Translations under genes and position numbers: made by a program
In this document: positions 16,182 to 25,050 of the stretch, piece by piece
How the letters are laid out: each line of letters starts with the position of its first letter
How positions within the stretch are numbered: the stretch's first letter is position 1
The notes under the pieces: generated by a model
The model's database searches: none
The model's input: only the letters and a program-made list of their open reading frames with translations
Told to the model about the DNA's origin: nothing
Assembly: GCA_026645575.1 (NCBI GenBank)
Contig: JAPKMW010000018.1
Location: 1 to 64,000 of the forward strand
Length of the DNA stretch: 64,000 nt
From: Caldilineaceae bacterium
GTDB lineage: Bacteria; Chloroflexota; Anaerolineae; Caldilineales; Caldilineaceae
Direction: 5' to 3'

Positions 16182-17888
16182 CTAACAGTGCCTCTGAATG
16201 ATGGCTGCCAGTTGTTTGAAGCTGAGCGGTCTGGTCAAGATGGCTGTTGCGCCGACTTGTTGCCAGAGTGCTTCATGACCCGGTGTTTGCACCGTCGTCA
16301 GCACCAGCAGCGGTGGTGGCGGCGTCGGTGTTCCCATGCGCAACTGGTGGACAATCTCTAGTAGTGTATAGTCAGGTAGCGGCGCTTCAATAAGAAGCAG
16401 ATCAGGCGGCATGGCGCTAGGTAGTGTCATGGCGTTACGTAATTCGGCGGTTGCTGTCACCTCAATGTCATATGGGCGTAACCCGCTGGTCAGTTGTTGG
16501 GCGGTGGTGGCGTCGGCAGTCAGCGCTACTAAGCGGAGTGGCAATTGTTTTGTACAGACCTGTTCTGTACAGGGTTCTTCTGTAGGGGGCAATGGCGTCA
16601 TAGCGGTTGCAGACACTTCCGCGGCTTGCCAGGGGAGCGCTACCGTAAAGCGGCTGCCTTGCCCTTCGCTGCTTTCGAGGGTGATGCCTCCTTCATGTAA
16701 GCGGGTCAAGTGATAGACGAGCGGTAGACCTAACCCCGTCCCTTCGTAGGGGCTGGAGAGTTTGGTATCCAGTTGGATAAAGGGTTGAAAAATCTTTGCG
16801 CTTTCCGCGCCGGCAATCCCAATGCCGGTGTCCCATACGGTCAGCCGTAGGACTTCATCTGTGCTGTCGCCTGTCACGGTCAGCCCAACCGCGCCCCCTT
16901 CCGGGGTGAACTTGATGCCATTCGAGAGGAGATTGACCAGAATTTGGCGCAACCGCTGCTCATCCGCCCAGACCCAGGCAATGTTGTCGTCATTGGCATA
17001 GCTCAAGGTGATCTGTTTGCCTTTGGCTAATTCTTGGACCATCTGAAGACTGTGCGTACAGACCGTTTCCAGCGCTACCCGTGCGGGATATAGCGTCAGT
17101 TTTCCCGCCTCCATCTTGGCCATATCCAGAATATCGTTGACCAGCCCCAGCAGGTGACGCCCGCTGCGGCGGAGCCGACTGAGCGCTTCCCCCTGCCGTG
17201 GCGTGGCAGCGCCGTAAATGCCTTCTTGCAAGGACTCGGCAATGGTTAACATCACACTGAGCGGGGTGCGGATTTCGTGGCTGACATTGGCTAAAAATTC
17301 ACCAGTGTGGCGGCTGTTCGCCACCAACTCTTTGTTGACTTTGCTGAGAATCGCTTCGCTCTCTTTTTGCACGGAAATATCGACGAGCAGGCCATCACGC
17401 CAGCCGGCGACGCCGCTTTCCGGTGCAATCACCCTACCCTGATCTACGACCCAGCGCGTCGCACCGTTGGCATCAATGATGCGATATTCAAGCTTGTAGG
17501 GTTGCCGCTGGGCAATGGCTTGCTGAAGCTGCTGGGCCACCCGCTGGTGATCTGTCGGCGCCACGAGATCGGCCAGCGCGCAGCGCTGCCCGCCCACAAA
17601 ATCGTCCACTTCATAACCGGTCAACGCCACACAGCCGGCGCTCACAAAGAGCGCCGTTCCTCTTTCATCCAGCGCACAGCGATAGAGTAGGGTGGGCAGG
17701 TTATCAATCAGGCCTTGATCCAGGCCTTGATCGTGGGTCGCGTCTTCGGTGGTTACGCCAGGTAACTGGGGACGCTCGCCGTTGTGATAGGTCGGCAGTG
17801 GCGCCTCCCCATAGGTGCGCGTTGAACTTTTGCCTGGCGGCGTTTGCATCATTGGTCGGTTGGGTGCTGGTACTTTTGGGCTTTCCAT
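16182..17888 (-). CDS. Soluble PAS-HisKA-HATPase kinase with degenerate receiver
   Basis: 568 residues with no membrane segment. It has a PAS domain (about 58-175, LPTLLYRCALDERGTALFVS), HisKA with SHEIRTPLSVM, and HATPase with NLLSNGIKF, DTGIGI and GTGLGLPLV. The C-terminal about 115 residues look like a receiver, but the phospho-acceptor Asp position reads Glu (LLLIEAPLPDY) and the conserved Lys is Arg (ILTRPLS). The N-terminal acidic pair is also missing. It is therefore best called a pseudo-receiver. Its ATG follows the S10 peptidase stop by 11 bases, so the two are probably co-transcribed. Confidence 0.88.
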   Translation of the reverse strand: MESPKVPAPNRPMMQTPPGKSSTRTYGEAPLPTYHNGERPQLPGVTTEDATHDQGLDQGLIDNLPTLLYRCALDERGTALFVSAGCVALTGYEVDDFVGGQRCALADLVAPTDHQRVAQQLQQAIAQRQPYKLEYRIIDANGATRWVVDQGRVIAPESGVAGWRDGLLVDISVQKESEAILSKVNKELVANSRHTGEFLANVSHEIRTPLSVMLTIAESLQEGIYGAATPRQGEALSRLRRSGRHLLGLVNDILDMAKMEAGKLTLYPARVALETVCTHSLQMVQELAKGKQITLSYANDDNIAWVWADEQRLRQILVNLLSNGIKFTPEGGAVGLTVTGDSTDEVLRLTVWDTGIGIAGAESAKIFQPFIQLDTKLSSPYEGTGLGLPLVYHLTRLHEGGITLESSEGQGSRFTVALPWQAAEVSATAMTPLPPTEEPCTEQVCTKQLPLRLVALTADATTAQQLTSGLRPYDIEVTATAELRNAMTLPSAMPPDLLLIEAPLPDYTLLEIVHQLRMGTPTPPPPLLVLTTVQTPGHEALWQQVGATAILTRPLSFKQLAAIIQRHC

Positions 17889-17899
17889 TACATCTAGCC

Positions 17900-19396
17900 T
17901 TACCCTTCGGGACGGTCTGCGGCAACTTCTTGAGCGATGAAGGCATGTAAATCTTCACTTAATTGGATCAGTGAGGGTTCATGCAAATACATCATATGTC
18001 CCGCTGCGTAATAGGTCATCACAATGTTGCGCTGTAAGGTTGCATCGAGCGCCAAATGATGGAAGGTGTATTCGGTGGCGAAGTAGGGCGTCGCCAGGTC
18101 ATAATAGCCATTGGCGACCAACACGCGCAAAAAGGGGTTCTTGCTCATGGCGCTACGCAACGTTTCGGCCACATTGACATACTGATTTTGATGGCTGCTG
18201 TAATCCCACGTTTCATAGAGGCCGGTCAAAATTTCATAAGGCAGGTCGCTGGCAAAGTTTAAGTCGCGCCGTACATAATCATTCAAGGTGGCGGTGTACG
18301 GCCCCTGAATGGCAGCATAGCTCGGATCAAATTCAAAGTTTTCCCCGGCCGCGTCGCGATCAACGCCCTGAAAGCGCGTATCCAGCCGGCCCACAGTGCG
18401 CCGCTCACTGCGCAAAAGCTCTTTGACAAAGCGATGGATCTCAATGCGCAGATTGGTCTCCTCGATGTAGGTGGGCGTCAAGCCGGTGTAAGCCGCCAGT
18501 TGTTGGACAAGCTGCTGCCGTTCGGCAGCGGGCAGGCGATCCCCTTGTAATAAAGCCAGGGCATAATCGCGCAGGGCAAAGGCTTCGACCGCCGCCAGGA
18601 AAGCTTTGACATCCTGGCCAGCGGGGAGTGTCACTTTGTTATGATACAACGCCGTCGCTGCATAGGTGGGCAGGAAGAGCAGAAAGGGCAGATCGTTGCC
18701 CAAGTCAAACCGGGCCGTCTGAAAATCCAAGATCACCGAAACGAGCATCAACCCATTGAGATACATGCCGTGCCGGTCTTGCAAATAGCCGGCCAACCCG
18801 GCGGCGCGCGTCGTGCCGTAACTTTCCCCAATGAGGAATTTGGGCGAATTCCAGCGCTGATAGCGGGTGACATAGAGGCGAATAAAATCGCCAACCGAGG
18901 CAATGTCCTTTTGCAAGCCATGAAATTGCTTGGCCTCTTCCCCCGGCGCCGGACGGCTGTAGCCGGTGCTGACCGGATCGACAAAGACGAGATCACTGCT
19001 CTGGAGCAGCGTATATTCGTTGGTGGTCAAGCGGTAGGGGGGCGGGGCGATCTTGTCTACGTCTCCGCTAAGAACGCGTTTCGGCCCCAGCACGCCGAGA
19101 TGCAACCAAACCGACGAGGAACCAGGCCCGCCATTAAAGGAGATGGTCAACGGGCGCGTGCTGACATCGACCACATCTTTTTTCGTATAGGCAATGAAAA
19201 AGATTTTGGCTTTGGCCTTGCCTTCCTCATCCTTCATCACGATGACGCCAGTGGTTGCTGTGTAGTGCAGCACCTGGCCGGCAATAACAATTTCGTGTTC
19301 GGTGACAACAAGCTCATCCTTCACCTCTGCGGGCGTGGTTGAGGCTTTGCTGTCCGGCATCTCCGCTTTGTTTTCGTTACTTTTTTCGTTTGCCAT
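17900..19396 (-). CDS. S10 family serine carboxypeptidase-like protein
   Basis: 498 residues with the S10 alpha/beta-hydrolase signatures: oxyanion region NGGPGSSSVWLHLG (about 90-103), nucleophile in GESYGTTRAAGL, Asp in ANGYYDLATP and His in YAAGHMMYLHEPS, all in the right order. Family enzymes cleave C-terminal residues and are usually exported or vacuolar. Here the N-terminus is hydrophilic (MANEKSNENKAEMPDSKAS), with no signal peptide, so the protein appears cytosolic as written. It is upstream of and probably co-transcribed with the pseudo-receiver kinase. Confidence 0.87.
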   Translation of the reverse strand: MANEKSNENKAEMPDSKASTTPAEVKDELVVTEHEIVIAGQVLHYTATTGVIVMKDEEGKAKAKIFFIAYTKKDVVDVSTRPLTISFNGGPGSSSVWLHLGVLGPKRVLSGDVDKIAPPPYRLTTNEYTLLQSSDLVFVDPVSTGYSRPAPGEEAKQFHGLQKDIASVGDFIRLYVTRYQRWNSPKFLIGESYGTTRAAGLAGYLQDRHGMYLNGLMLVSVILDFQTARFDLGNDLPFLLFLPTYAATALYHNKVTLPAGQDVKAFLAAVEAFALRDYALALLQGDRLPAAERQQLVQQLAAYTGLTPTYIEETNLRIEIHRFVKELLRSERRTVGRLDTRFQGVDRDAAGENFEFDPSYAAIQGPYTATLNDYVRRDLNFASDLPYEILTGLYETWDYSSHQNQYVNVAETLRSAMSKNPFLRVLVANGYYDLATPYFATEYTFHHLALDATLQRNIVMTYYAAGHMMYLHEPSLIQLSEDLHAFIAQEVAADRPEG

Positions 19397-19440
19397 GAAA
19401 ATTTTACTCTTCGATATAGCATATTCAACAAAATCGTAAC

Positions 19441-19536
19441 TACCAAGCCTGCTCGTCGCCGCGCCTAAAAGGCAACCGGTGACCGGCGTTGGGGACGCTG
19501 GTCACGGACCGGCTATGAGCAGGCTTAGGCTTGGTA
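19441..19536. repeat. Imperfect inverted repeat upstream of S10 gene
   Basis: TACCAAGCCTGCTC (19441-19454) is mirrored, with a 6-base insertion, at 19517-19536. An inner GC-rich imperfect hairpin is built of CCGGTGACCGG and GGTCACGGACCGG words. Confidence 0.65.
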
Positions 19537-19556
19537 ATTACACAAAATCAATATCC

Positions 19557-19633
19557 GTAGGGGCGTCCCCTTGTGGGCGCCCAAGACGCCTCTGGCGCCC
19601 AAAACCGGGGCGCCCGCAAGGGGGCGCCCCTAC
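19557..19633. repeat. GC-rich inverted repeat downstream of purD
   Basis: 26-bp arms with two mismatches (19557-19582 and 19608-19633), starting GTAGGGGCG. It lies between the purD stop and the divergently placed S10 promoter region. It could terminate purD but has no T-run on that strand. Confidence 0.75.
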
Positions 19634-19654
19634 TTTTGGCAAGCGCCTACCTGC

Positions 19655-20923
19655 CTACCGAAAGCGGGAGGCAATGTCACGACGATATTGGGCGCCGGTA
19701 AAGTGAATTTGGCGGACGCCGCTATAGGCGCCATTGGCCGCCAATGTCAAGGTGTCGCCAACACCAGTGACGGCCAACACTCGCCCGCCAACATTGACCA
19801 GCCGTTGATCGACAAATTTTGTGCCGGCGTGAAAGACCAGGGCGCCGGTCTTCTCTGCTTCGGCGATCCCGCTGATCTCGAAGCCGGTTTCCGGCTCTTC
19901 CGGGTAGCCGCGCGAGGCCATCACCACTGTCACCGCCGCCCTTTTGGCCCATTGTGGTTTGATCTGGTCGAGCGTGCCGTTCATGGTCGCCTGCACTAAC
20001 GCCAACAGATCGCTTTGGAGCAAGGGTAGAATCACCTGGGTTTCGGGGTCACCCAGCCGGCAGTTAAACTCCAAGACCTTGGGGCCGTCGGCAGTCAACA
20101 TGAGTCCGGCATAGAGGACGCCTTGGTAGGGCGTACCCTCAGCGGCCATGCCGGCCAAGGTCGGCAACAGGATCTCCTGCGTCACTTGCGCCAACAGGGC
20201 CGGGGTGGCGACCGGTGCGGGGGCAAAGGCGCCCATGCCGCCGGTGTTGGGGCCGCGGTCCCGGTCTAACAATCGCTTGTGGTCCTGGGCGGCTGGTAAG
20301 AGGAGCGCATGGTGGCCGTCACAAAAGGCCAACACTGATAACTCTTCCCCACGCAATCGCTCTTCCAGCACCACCTCTTCCCCGGCGCGACCAAAGCGCC
20401 CATCAAGCAACATGGCTTTGACTGTCTCGGCCGCTTCGTCCAAGGTCTCCGGCAGGATCACCCCCTTGCCGGCGGCCAGACCGCTGGCCTTTACCACCGG
20501 CGGTTCATCCTGTACGCGCAGATAGCGCATGGCTTCATCAAAATCAGTAAAACTGGCCGATTGGGCCGTCGGGATGCCGTGGCGTTGGAGAAAGGCTTTG
20601 GCAAACGCCTTCGAGCCTTCCAATTGCGCCGCTGCCTGGGTTGGGCCAAAGATCGCCAACCCCGCCGCCCGAAAGTGATCGACAATGCCGGCGACTAACG
20701 GCGCTTCCGGGCCGACAATGGTCAGATCAATGGCTTGTTGCTGGGCAAAGTCACGCAACTGGGCAAGCGCCGTGGCCTCAATGGGGACGACTTGGGTTTT
20801 CGGCAAGCCGCGCAGCCCACCATTCCCCGGCGCGACAAAGATCGCCTCCACCTGCGATGATTGCGTCAATTTCCAGGCAATGGCATGTTCTCGTCCGCCA
20901 TTGCCCACGATCAGAACGCGCAT
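19655..20923 (-). CDS. purD: Phosphoribosylamine-glycine ligase (GAR synthetase)
   Basis: 422 residues, the normal PurD length. It begins MRVLIVGNGGREHAIAWKL. ATP-grasp motifs are visible: VVKASGLAAGKGVI, VVLEERLRGEELSVLAF, DRDRGPNTGGMGAF and LEFNCRLGDPETQ. It catalyses step 2 of purine synthesis in the cytosol: phosphoribosylamine plus glycine and ATP to GAR. No other pur gene is adjacent. It follows the hybrid kinase gene by 52 bases on the same strand. Confidence 0.97.
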   Translation of the reverse strand: MRVLIVGNGGREHAIAWKLTQSSQVEAIFVAPGNGGLRGLPKTQVVPIEATALAQLRDFAQQQAIDLTIVGPEAPLVAGIVDHFRAAGLAIFGPTQAAAQLEGSKAFAKAFLQRHGIPTAQSASFTDFDEAMRYLRVQDEPPVVKASGLAAGKGVILPETLDEAAETVKAMLLDGRFGRAGEEVVLEERLRGEELSVLAFCDGHHALLLPAAQDHKRLLDRDRGPNTGGMGAFAPAPVATPALLAQVTQEILLPTLAGMAAEGTPYQGVLYAGLMLTADGPKVLEFNCRLGDPETQVILPLLQSDLLALVQATMNGTLDQIKPQWAKRAAVTVVMASRGYPEEPETGFEISGIAEAEKTGALVFHAGTKFVDQRLVNVGGRVLAVTGVGDTLTLAANGAYSGVRQIHFTGAQYRRDIASRFR

Positions 20924-20975
20924 GGTTTTCCTCTCTCTTTATCTCAAAGCACGCAAGACAGGAAGGCAAGCTTGG

Positions 20976-23225
20976 CTACCGCTCCCGCTCCCCCTCTTCT
21001 TGTCTTCCCGTTTTCTGGTTTTCTGGCCTTCTGGTCTTCTTGTCTGTCTCGCGCCGCAGCGCCCGTCGGCCGCGCTTGGCAAGCTGGTCACTCCGTAGAC
21101 GATAGCGCTCCAAGACGCTCAAAATATCACCGGTGCGGATCGGCTTGGTCAGAAAATCTTCCATCCCGGCCTGGCGGCAACGTTCTTCGTCTTCGCTGAG
21201 GGCGGCGGCGGTCAACGCGACAATGTAGGGTTGTTGCTCGATCAACTCATCGTTGAGGATCGCTTTGGTCGCCTCAATCCCATCCATACCCGGCATGTGA
21301 ATATCCATCAAAACGACATCATAGGGTTGGCGCCGGACAGCCCGCACGGCGTCGGCGCCATTATTGACCACATCAGCATGATAGCCCAGCCGTTCCAACA
21401 TCCGCAAGGCCACCTTCTGGTTGATCACATTGTCCTCCACCAGCAAAATCGTAAGCGCGCGCCGGTGTTGGACGCGATTGGCCGCTGTGGGGGTGACAGC
21501 GGGCGTGGGCGCAGCGGCCAACGTAGTGTCAAAATGGCGAATCAGGGCGTCATGTAGATCCGCCGGCTTAATCGGCTTGTGTAAAACCGCCGTCAAATTG
21601 AGACCGCGACTCTCCTGCTGAGCAATGCTCTTGCCAGTCGGTGCGAGTAACATAATCGGCGTGTCGCGCAGCGGGGTAAAGCGGCGGATCTCCCGCACCA
21701 TCGCCAGATGTTCCATCTCCGGCAGGGTCGTATCAACCAGGACGATGTCGATCTCGCGGCCTTGTTGAATATGGGTCAACGCTTCGTCCTGGCCGTTCGC
21801 CTCCAGCGGCACCATATCCCAGTGCAACAGATGGCGGCGCAACACATGGCGTGTGGTCACGTTGTCGTCAACAATCAGCACCCGCTGCCCAACCAACGCC
21901 GGATGGACGCCTGGTAGATGGGCCGGCTCATGTTCGGCGGCGTCGGCTTGAATCGTAAAATGAAAGGTCGAGCCGGCGCCTTCCTTGCTGTCCACCCATA
22001 GTTCACCCCCCATCATCTCTGTCAACTGTTTGCTGATCACCAACCCCAACCCGGTGCCGCCGCGGTTCGCCGCGGCCCGGCTCAGTTGGGTAAAGGAGCG
22101 AAAGAGGTGGGGTAATTGGTGGGCGGCAATGCCGATGCCGGTGTCGCGCACGCGAAAGTGCAGTTCATAGCCCTGGCGCTGATTGCGTCTGGCGCCGATG
22201 TGGACAAAGACTTCGCCCTGGTCGGTGTATTTGATGGCATTGGAGAGCAGATTGACCAGAATCTGGCGCAGGCGCAAGGCGTCGCCGGTGAGCTTATTTG
22301 GCACACTATCCTCGACTAGGTAGATCAACTCCAGCCCTTTCTGGCCGGCTTGGGGCGCCAGTAGATCGATGGCGCCTTCGACCGTGCGGCGCAAATCAAA
22401 GGGTTGGAGATCCAGGCTCATGTTGCCCGATTCGATCTTGGAGAAATCCAGAATCTCATTGACAATGGTCAGCAACGATTCGCTGCTCTGGCGGATGGTG
22501 TCGGCAAAATCCCGTTGCTCTTCGTTTAAGTCGCTGTCCAGCAGGAGGTTGGTCATGCCGATGACGCCGTTCATCGGTGTGCGGATCTCGTGGCTCATGT
22601 TGGCTAGAAACATGCGCAGGCGCTGTTCGGCCTGGCGTGATTGCTGTTCGGCATGGTTGCGCATATCTTCAAAGAACCAGCAGAAGATGGCAATGGCGAG
22701 CAACGACAGCGGCGCCGAAAACAGTAAATTGGCGGTGGCCGATTGTGGCTGCCAGAGGGGGCTGTTGGCGAGGAACGTATGCCCGCCGGCAATAAGCGCC
22801 GCAAAGAGCCAATAACTGCCCCCCGATAGGAGTGCTAACCCAATGCCCCACCAACGCCCCAACACAAAGGCGGCAAATACCACAATCAGCGGATACCAGA
22901 CATAGAAGACAGGGTCGTTTCCTCCCTGAAAGTAGGTGAGGGTCAGCAGAAAGGCATACTGTTCGGCGACAAAGAGAATGCCAGTCAATTTAATAGAATG
23001 GGTCTGGCGCAATACGGTCAAGTTGAAAAGGTATAACAGACCGGCGCCCAAGATCAACGAGCCTAGCAGAAACCTTTCCAAGGGCAGTAGCACCAGCAGG
23101 GCGATGGCAACAAGAAAGAGACCCGTTGCCACAATGGTCAGGGTAAGGTAATGTAAGATATAGGCATCCCGTCCGGACATGGTCGGGAATTTTGCGCCTA
23201 AGAGCGCTCGAAGTAGCTTTTGCAT
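20976..23225 (-). CDS. Polytopic membrane hybrid histidine kinase with two receivers
   Basis: 749 residues. About six membrane helices (20-185) form the sensor. Then come HisKA with NMSHEIRTPMNGVIGM, HATPase (NLLSNAIKY, DTGIGI, GTGLGLVIS), a first receiver (VLIVDDN, VLVDTTLPEM, VLHKPIKP) and a second receiver (LLVEDN, VLMDIHMPGMDG, FLTKPIR). Both receivers keep their Asp and Lys. No Hpt domain is attached. The last about 25 residues (RRETDKKTRRPENQKTGRQEE and on) are low in complexity and are encoded by a CTTCTGG/TTTTCTGG word repeat, so the natural C-terminus probably lies near residue 720. Confidence 0.92.
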   Translation of the reverse strand: MQKLLRALLGAKFPTMSGRDAYILHYLTLTIVATGLFLVAIALLVLLPLERFLLGSLILGAGLLYLFNLTVLRQTHSIKLTGILFVAEQYAFLLTLTYFQGGNDPVFYVWYPLIVVFAAFVLGRWWGIGLALLSGGSYWLFAALIAGGHTFLANSPLWQPQSATANLLFSAPLSLLAIAIFCWFFEDMRNHAEQQSRQAEQRLRMFLANMSHEIRTPMNGVIGMTNLLLDSDLNEEQRDFADTIRQSSESLLTIVNEILDFSKIESGNMSLDLQPFDLRRTVEGAIDLLAPQAGQKGLELIYLVEDSVPNKLTGDALRLRQILVNLLSNAIKYTDQGEVFVHIGARRNQRQGYELHFRVRDTGIGIAAHQLPHLFRSFTQLSRAAANRGGTGLGLVISKQLTEMMGGELWVDSKEGAGSTFHFTIQADAAEHEPAHLPGVHPALVGQRVLIVDDNVTTRHVLRRHLLHWDMVPLEANGQDEALTHIQQGREIDIVLVDTTLPEMEHLAMVREIRRFTPLRDTPIMLLAPTGKSIAQQESRGLNLTAVLHKPIKPADLHDALIRHFDTTLAAAPTPAVTPTAANRVQHRRALTILLVEDNVINQKVALRMLERLGYHADVVNNGADAVRAVRRQPYDVVLMDIHMPGMDGIEATKAILNDELIEQQPYIVALTAAALSEDEERCRQAGMEDFLTKPIRTGDILSVLERYRLRSDQLAKRGRRALRRETDKKTRRPENQKTGRQEEGERER

Positions 23226-23433
23226 AGGATCGGGTTGGGGTTTGAGTATGGCAAGGCGCTATTCTCAGTAGTCCACAGTCGTGTAGTCCAACATCGGATT
23301 ACTACCTTCTTGGCGCCATTGCGCTCTACTGCTTCTACGCTATCTGCAAAAATCAGTAGAGCGCAACGCTACCGAGCCTGACTTTGGACTTAGGACTGCG
23401 GACTACTGAAAATGGATTTCTACGGAACCATTT

Positions 23434-24384
23434 CTACGGAACCAGACGAATTTCAAACAATTTGGGCCAATTCTTGCCGGTAACAAATAAGCGGTCGTCC
23501 TCTGGCAAATAGGCAATGCCGTTGAGAACATCGGTGGTGGGCGTGCGATCCGCTGCCGGCAGTAAGCCCGTCAGATCGATCCAGCCTACCACGGCGCCGG
23601 TGGCGGGATCGATGCGGGCGATCAGGTCGGTCTGCCAGATATTGGCAAAAATTTCGCCGTTGATCGCTTCTAATTCATTAAGCCGCACGACCGGCCCTTG
23701 GTCATCATACACATCCACCGAGCCAGTGAGCGCGAGGGTGGCCGGGTCCCAAAAATAGAGACGGGCCGTGCCATCACTCATGATGATCCGCTCCCCGTCA
23801 TAGGTCATCCCCCATCCTTCGGTCGGGTAGGTGAAGCGGCCCACCGGCGCAAAGGTCACTTTGTCATAAATAAAACCGGTCTGCCCCTGCCAGGTGAGTT
23901 GATACAACTTGTCGCCGACAATGGTGATGCCTTCGCCAAAATACTCAGCCGGTATGGTCGTCATTGTCAGCACGTTGCCGGTAGCGAGATCGACGCGGCG
24001 GATCGATGAGCCGCCATAAAGCCCCGTTGACTCGTAAAGTTGCCCTTCATCAAAGAGCAGCCCCTGGGTAAAGGCGGCCGGATCATGAGGATAGACCTTG
24101 ACGACTTCATAGCCATAGCGCGGGATGATAGCCGCTGTGGGCTGGGCCAAAGGCGAGGCCGCGACCGGTGTCGGCAAAACACTGACTACTGTGGGTGGGG
24201 GTGTCGTGGACGCTGATGTTGGCGTTGCTGCAGGCGCAACCGTTGGCGGCATGGGTGTCTCATCATCGCCACAGGCTGTCAGCCCGCCAATCAGACCGAT
24301 AAAGATGAACCCAAGTGCAAGGATGCGCCGCCAATCTCCTTTTGTCCAAAGCTGTTGTAACAAAGTTGTCTCTAGCCTCTTCAC
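23434..24384 (-). CDS. Glutaminyl-peptide cyclotransferase, lipoprotein
   Basis: 316 residues. A membrane segment ends in the lipobox GGLTACG (Cys38), then a Thr/Pro/Ala-rich linker (about 39-85), then the plant-type glutamine cyclotransferase beta-propeller: VKVYPHDPAAFTQGLLFDEGQLYESTGLYG, LNELEAINGEIFANIWQTDLIARIDP and LNGIAYLPEDDRLFVTGKNWPKLFEI. The family converts N-terminal Gln to pyroglutamate. It is anchored on the outside of the membrane. The flanking intergenic stretches carry short inverted words such as AGTAGTCCAC. Confidence 0.93.
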   Translation of the reverse strand: MKRLETTLLQQLWTKGDWRRILALGFIFIGLIGGLTACGDDETPMPPTVAPAATPTSASTTPPPTVVSVLPTPVAASPLAQPTAAIIPRYGYEVVKVYPHDPAAFTQGLLFDEGQLYESTGLYGGSSIRRVDLATGNVLTMTTIPAEYFGEGITIVGDKLYQLTWQGQTGFIYDKVTFAPVGRFTYPTEGWGMTYDGERIIMSDGTARLYFWDPATLALTGSVDVYDDQGPVVRLNELEAINGEIFANIWQTDLIARIDPATGAVVGWIDLTGLLPAADRTPTTDVLNGIAYLPEDDRLFVTGKNWPKLFEIRLVP

Positions 24385-24698
24385 TACCCGACATTTGGCC
24401 TGATATGTGACCTATATACCCCACTGTGTAAAGCGCAAGCGGCGCTTTAGGCCAACGATGATTTACACAATTTGTACGATACTGCCGACAATTGTAAGTG
24501 AACTGTAAAACATATTGCCTTTATAGTGTAACAGAAGATACGTATCCTGGCTAGTGACAAATGGTCTTGGTGTTATACAATATTGGTGGTATACAATAAC
24601 TGTATGAATGATTTGGTGGCAGGGAGACAGGGGAGGCGAAAAGATGAATAAGTTTACTTGTGAAATTGATTTAACTCTTCTCACAATTCGCCAACTTT

Positions 24699-24829
24699 AG
24701 CCAACATTCGGTAAACTAGGGTCTGTTGACATTTCAGAATTAGCTGGTGGTACACTTGGTAGGTTTTGGAAACCTGACAGGTGTGTCTCGCACAAGTGTC
24801 AACAAACCCTAGTTTACTGAATGTTAGCT
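24699..24829. repeat. Long inverted repeat, 33-bp arms
   Basis: Arms 24699-24731 and 24797-24829 match at 30 of 33 positions and all differences are transitions. The loop contains AAACCTGACAGGT, which recurs inside the next inverted repeat at 24895-24907. Confidence 0.82.
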
Positions 24830-24845
24830 GACTGGTTTATTCGTC

Positions 24846-24925
24846 GGACTTACGCAAGATGGCTTCGCGACCAGAGAGACCTGCCAGGTTTCCGAAACCT
24901 GACAGGTCTGGCGCTGCGTAAGTCC
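24846..24925. repeat. Nested inverted repeat with AACCTGACAGGT core
   Basis: The outer arms GGACTTACGCA/TGCGTAAGTCC (24846-24856, 24915-24925) enclose inner 15-bp arms (24877-24891, 24895-24909) with a 3-base loop. Confidence 0.82.
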
Positions 24926-25050
24926 TGATTAGTCTTGGTGCAAAGCAAATCAATTTGCCGCAAAGACGCAAAGTAGGCAAAGGTGCATCTGAATTCTTTG
25001 CGCACTTTGCGCCTCCGCGGTTGATTTATTTTACTTTTGGAGGGGGCAAC

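Larger units (their letters stand above)
24385..25050. other. 666-bp gap with stacked inverted repeats
   Basis: No gene is seen. The left 300 bases are AT-rich and featureless. The right side holds the inverted repeats at 24699-24829 and 24846-24925, and then a CGCAAAGACGCAAAG ... CTTTGCGCACTTTGCG word pair (24959-25017) directly before the kinase ribosome-binding site. Confidence 0.6.

Noticed and set aside
24955..25050. Upstream start of the receiver-kinase fusion
   Set aside because: The added residues come from CGCAAAG word repeats; GGAGGGGG points to the TTG at 25051.
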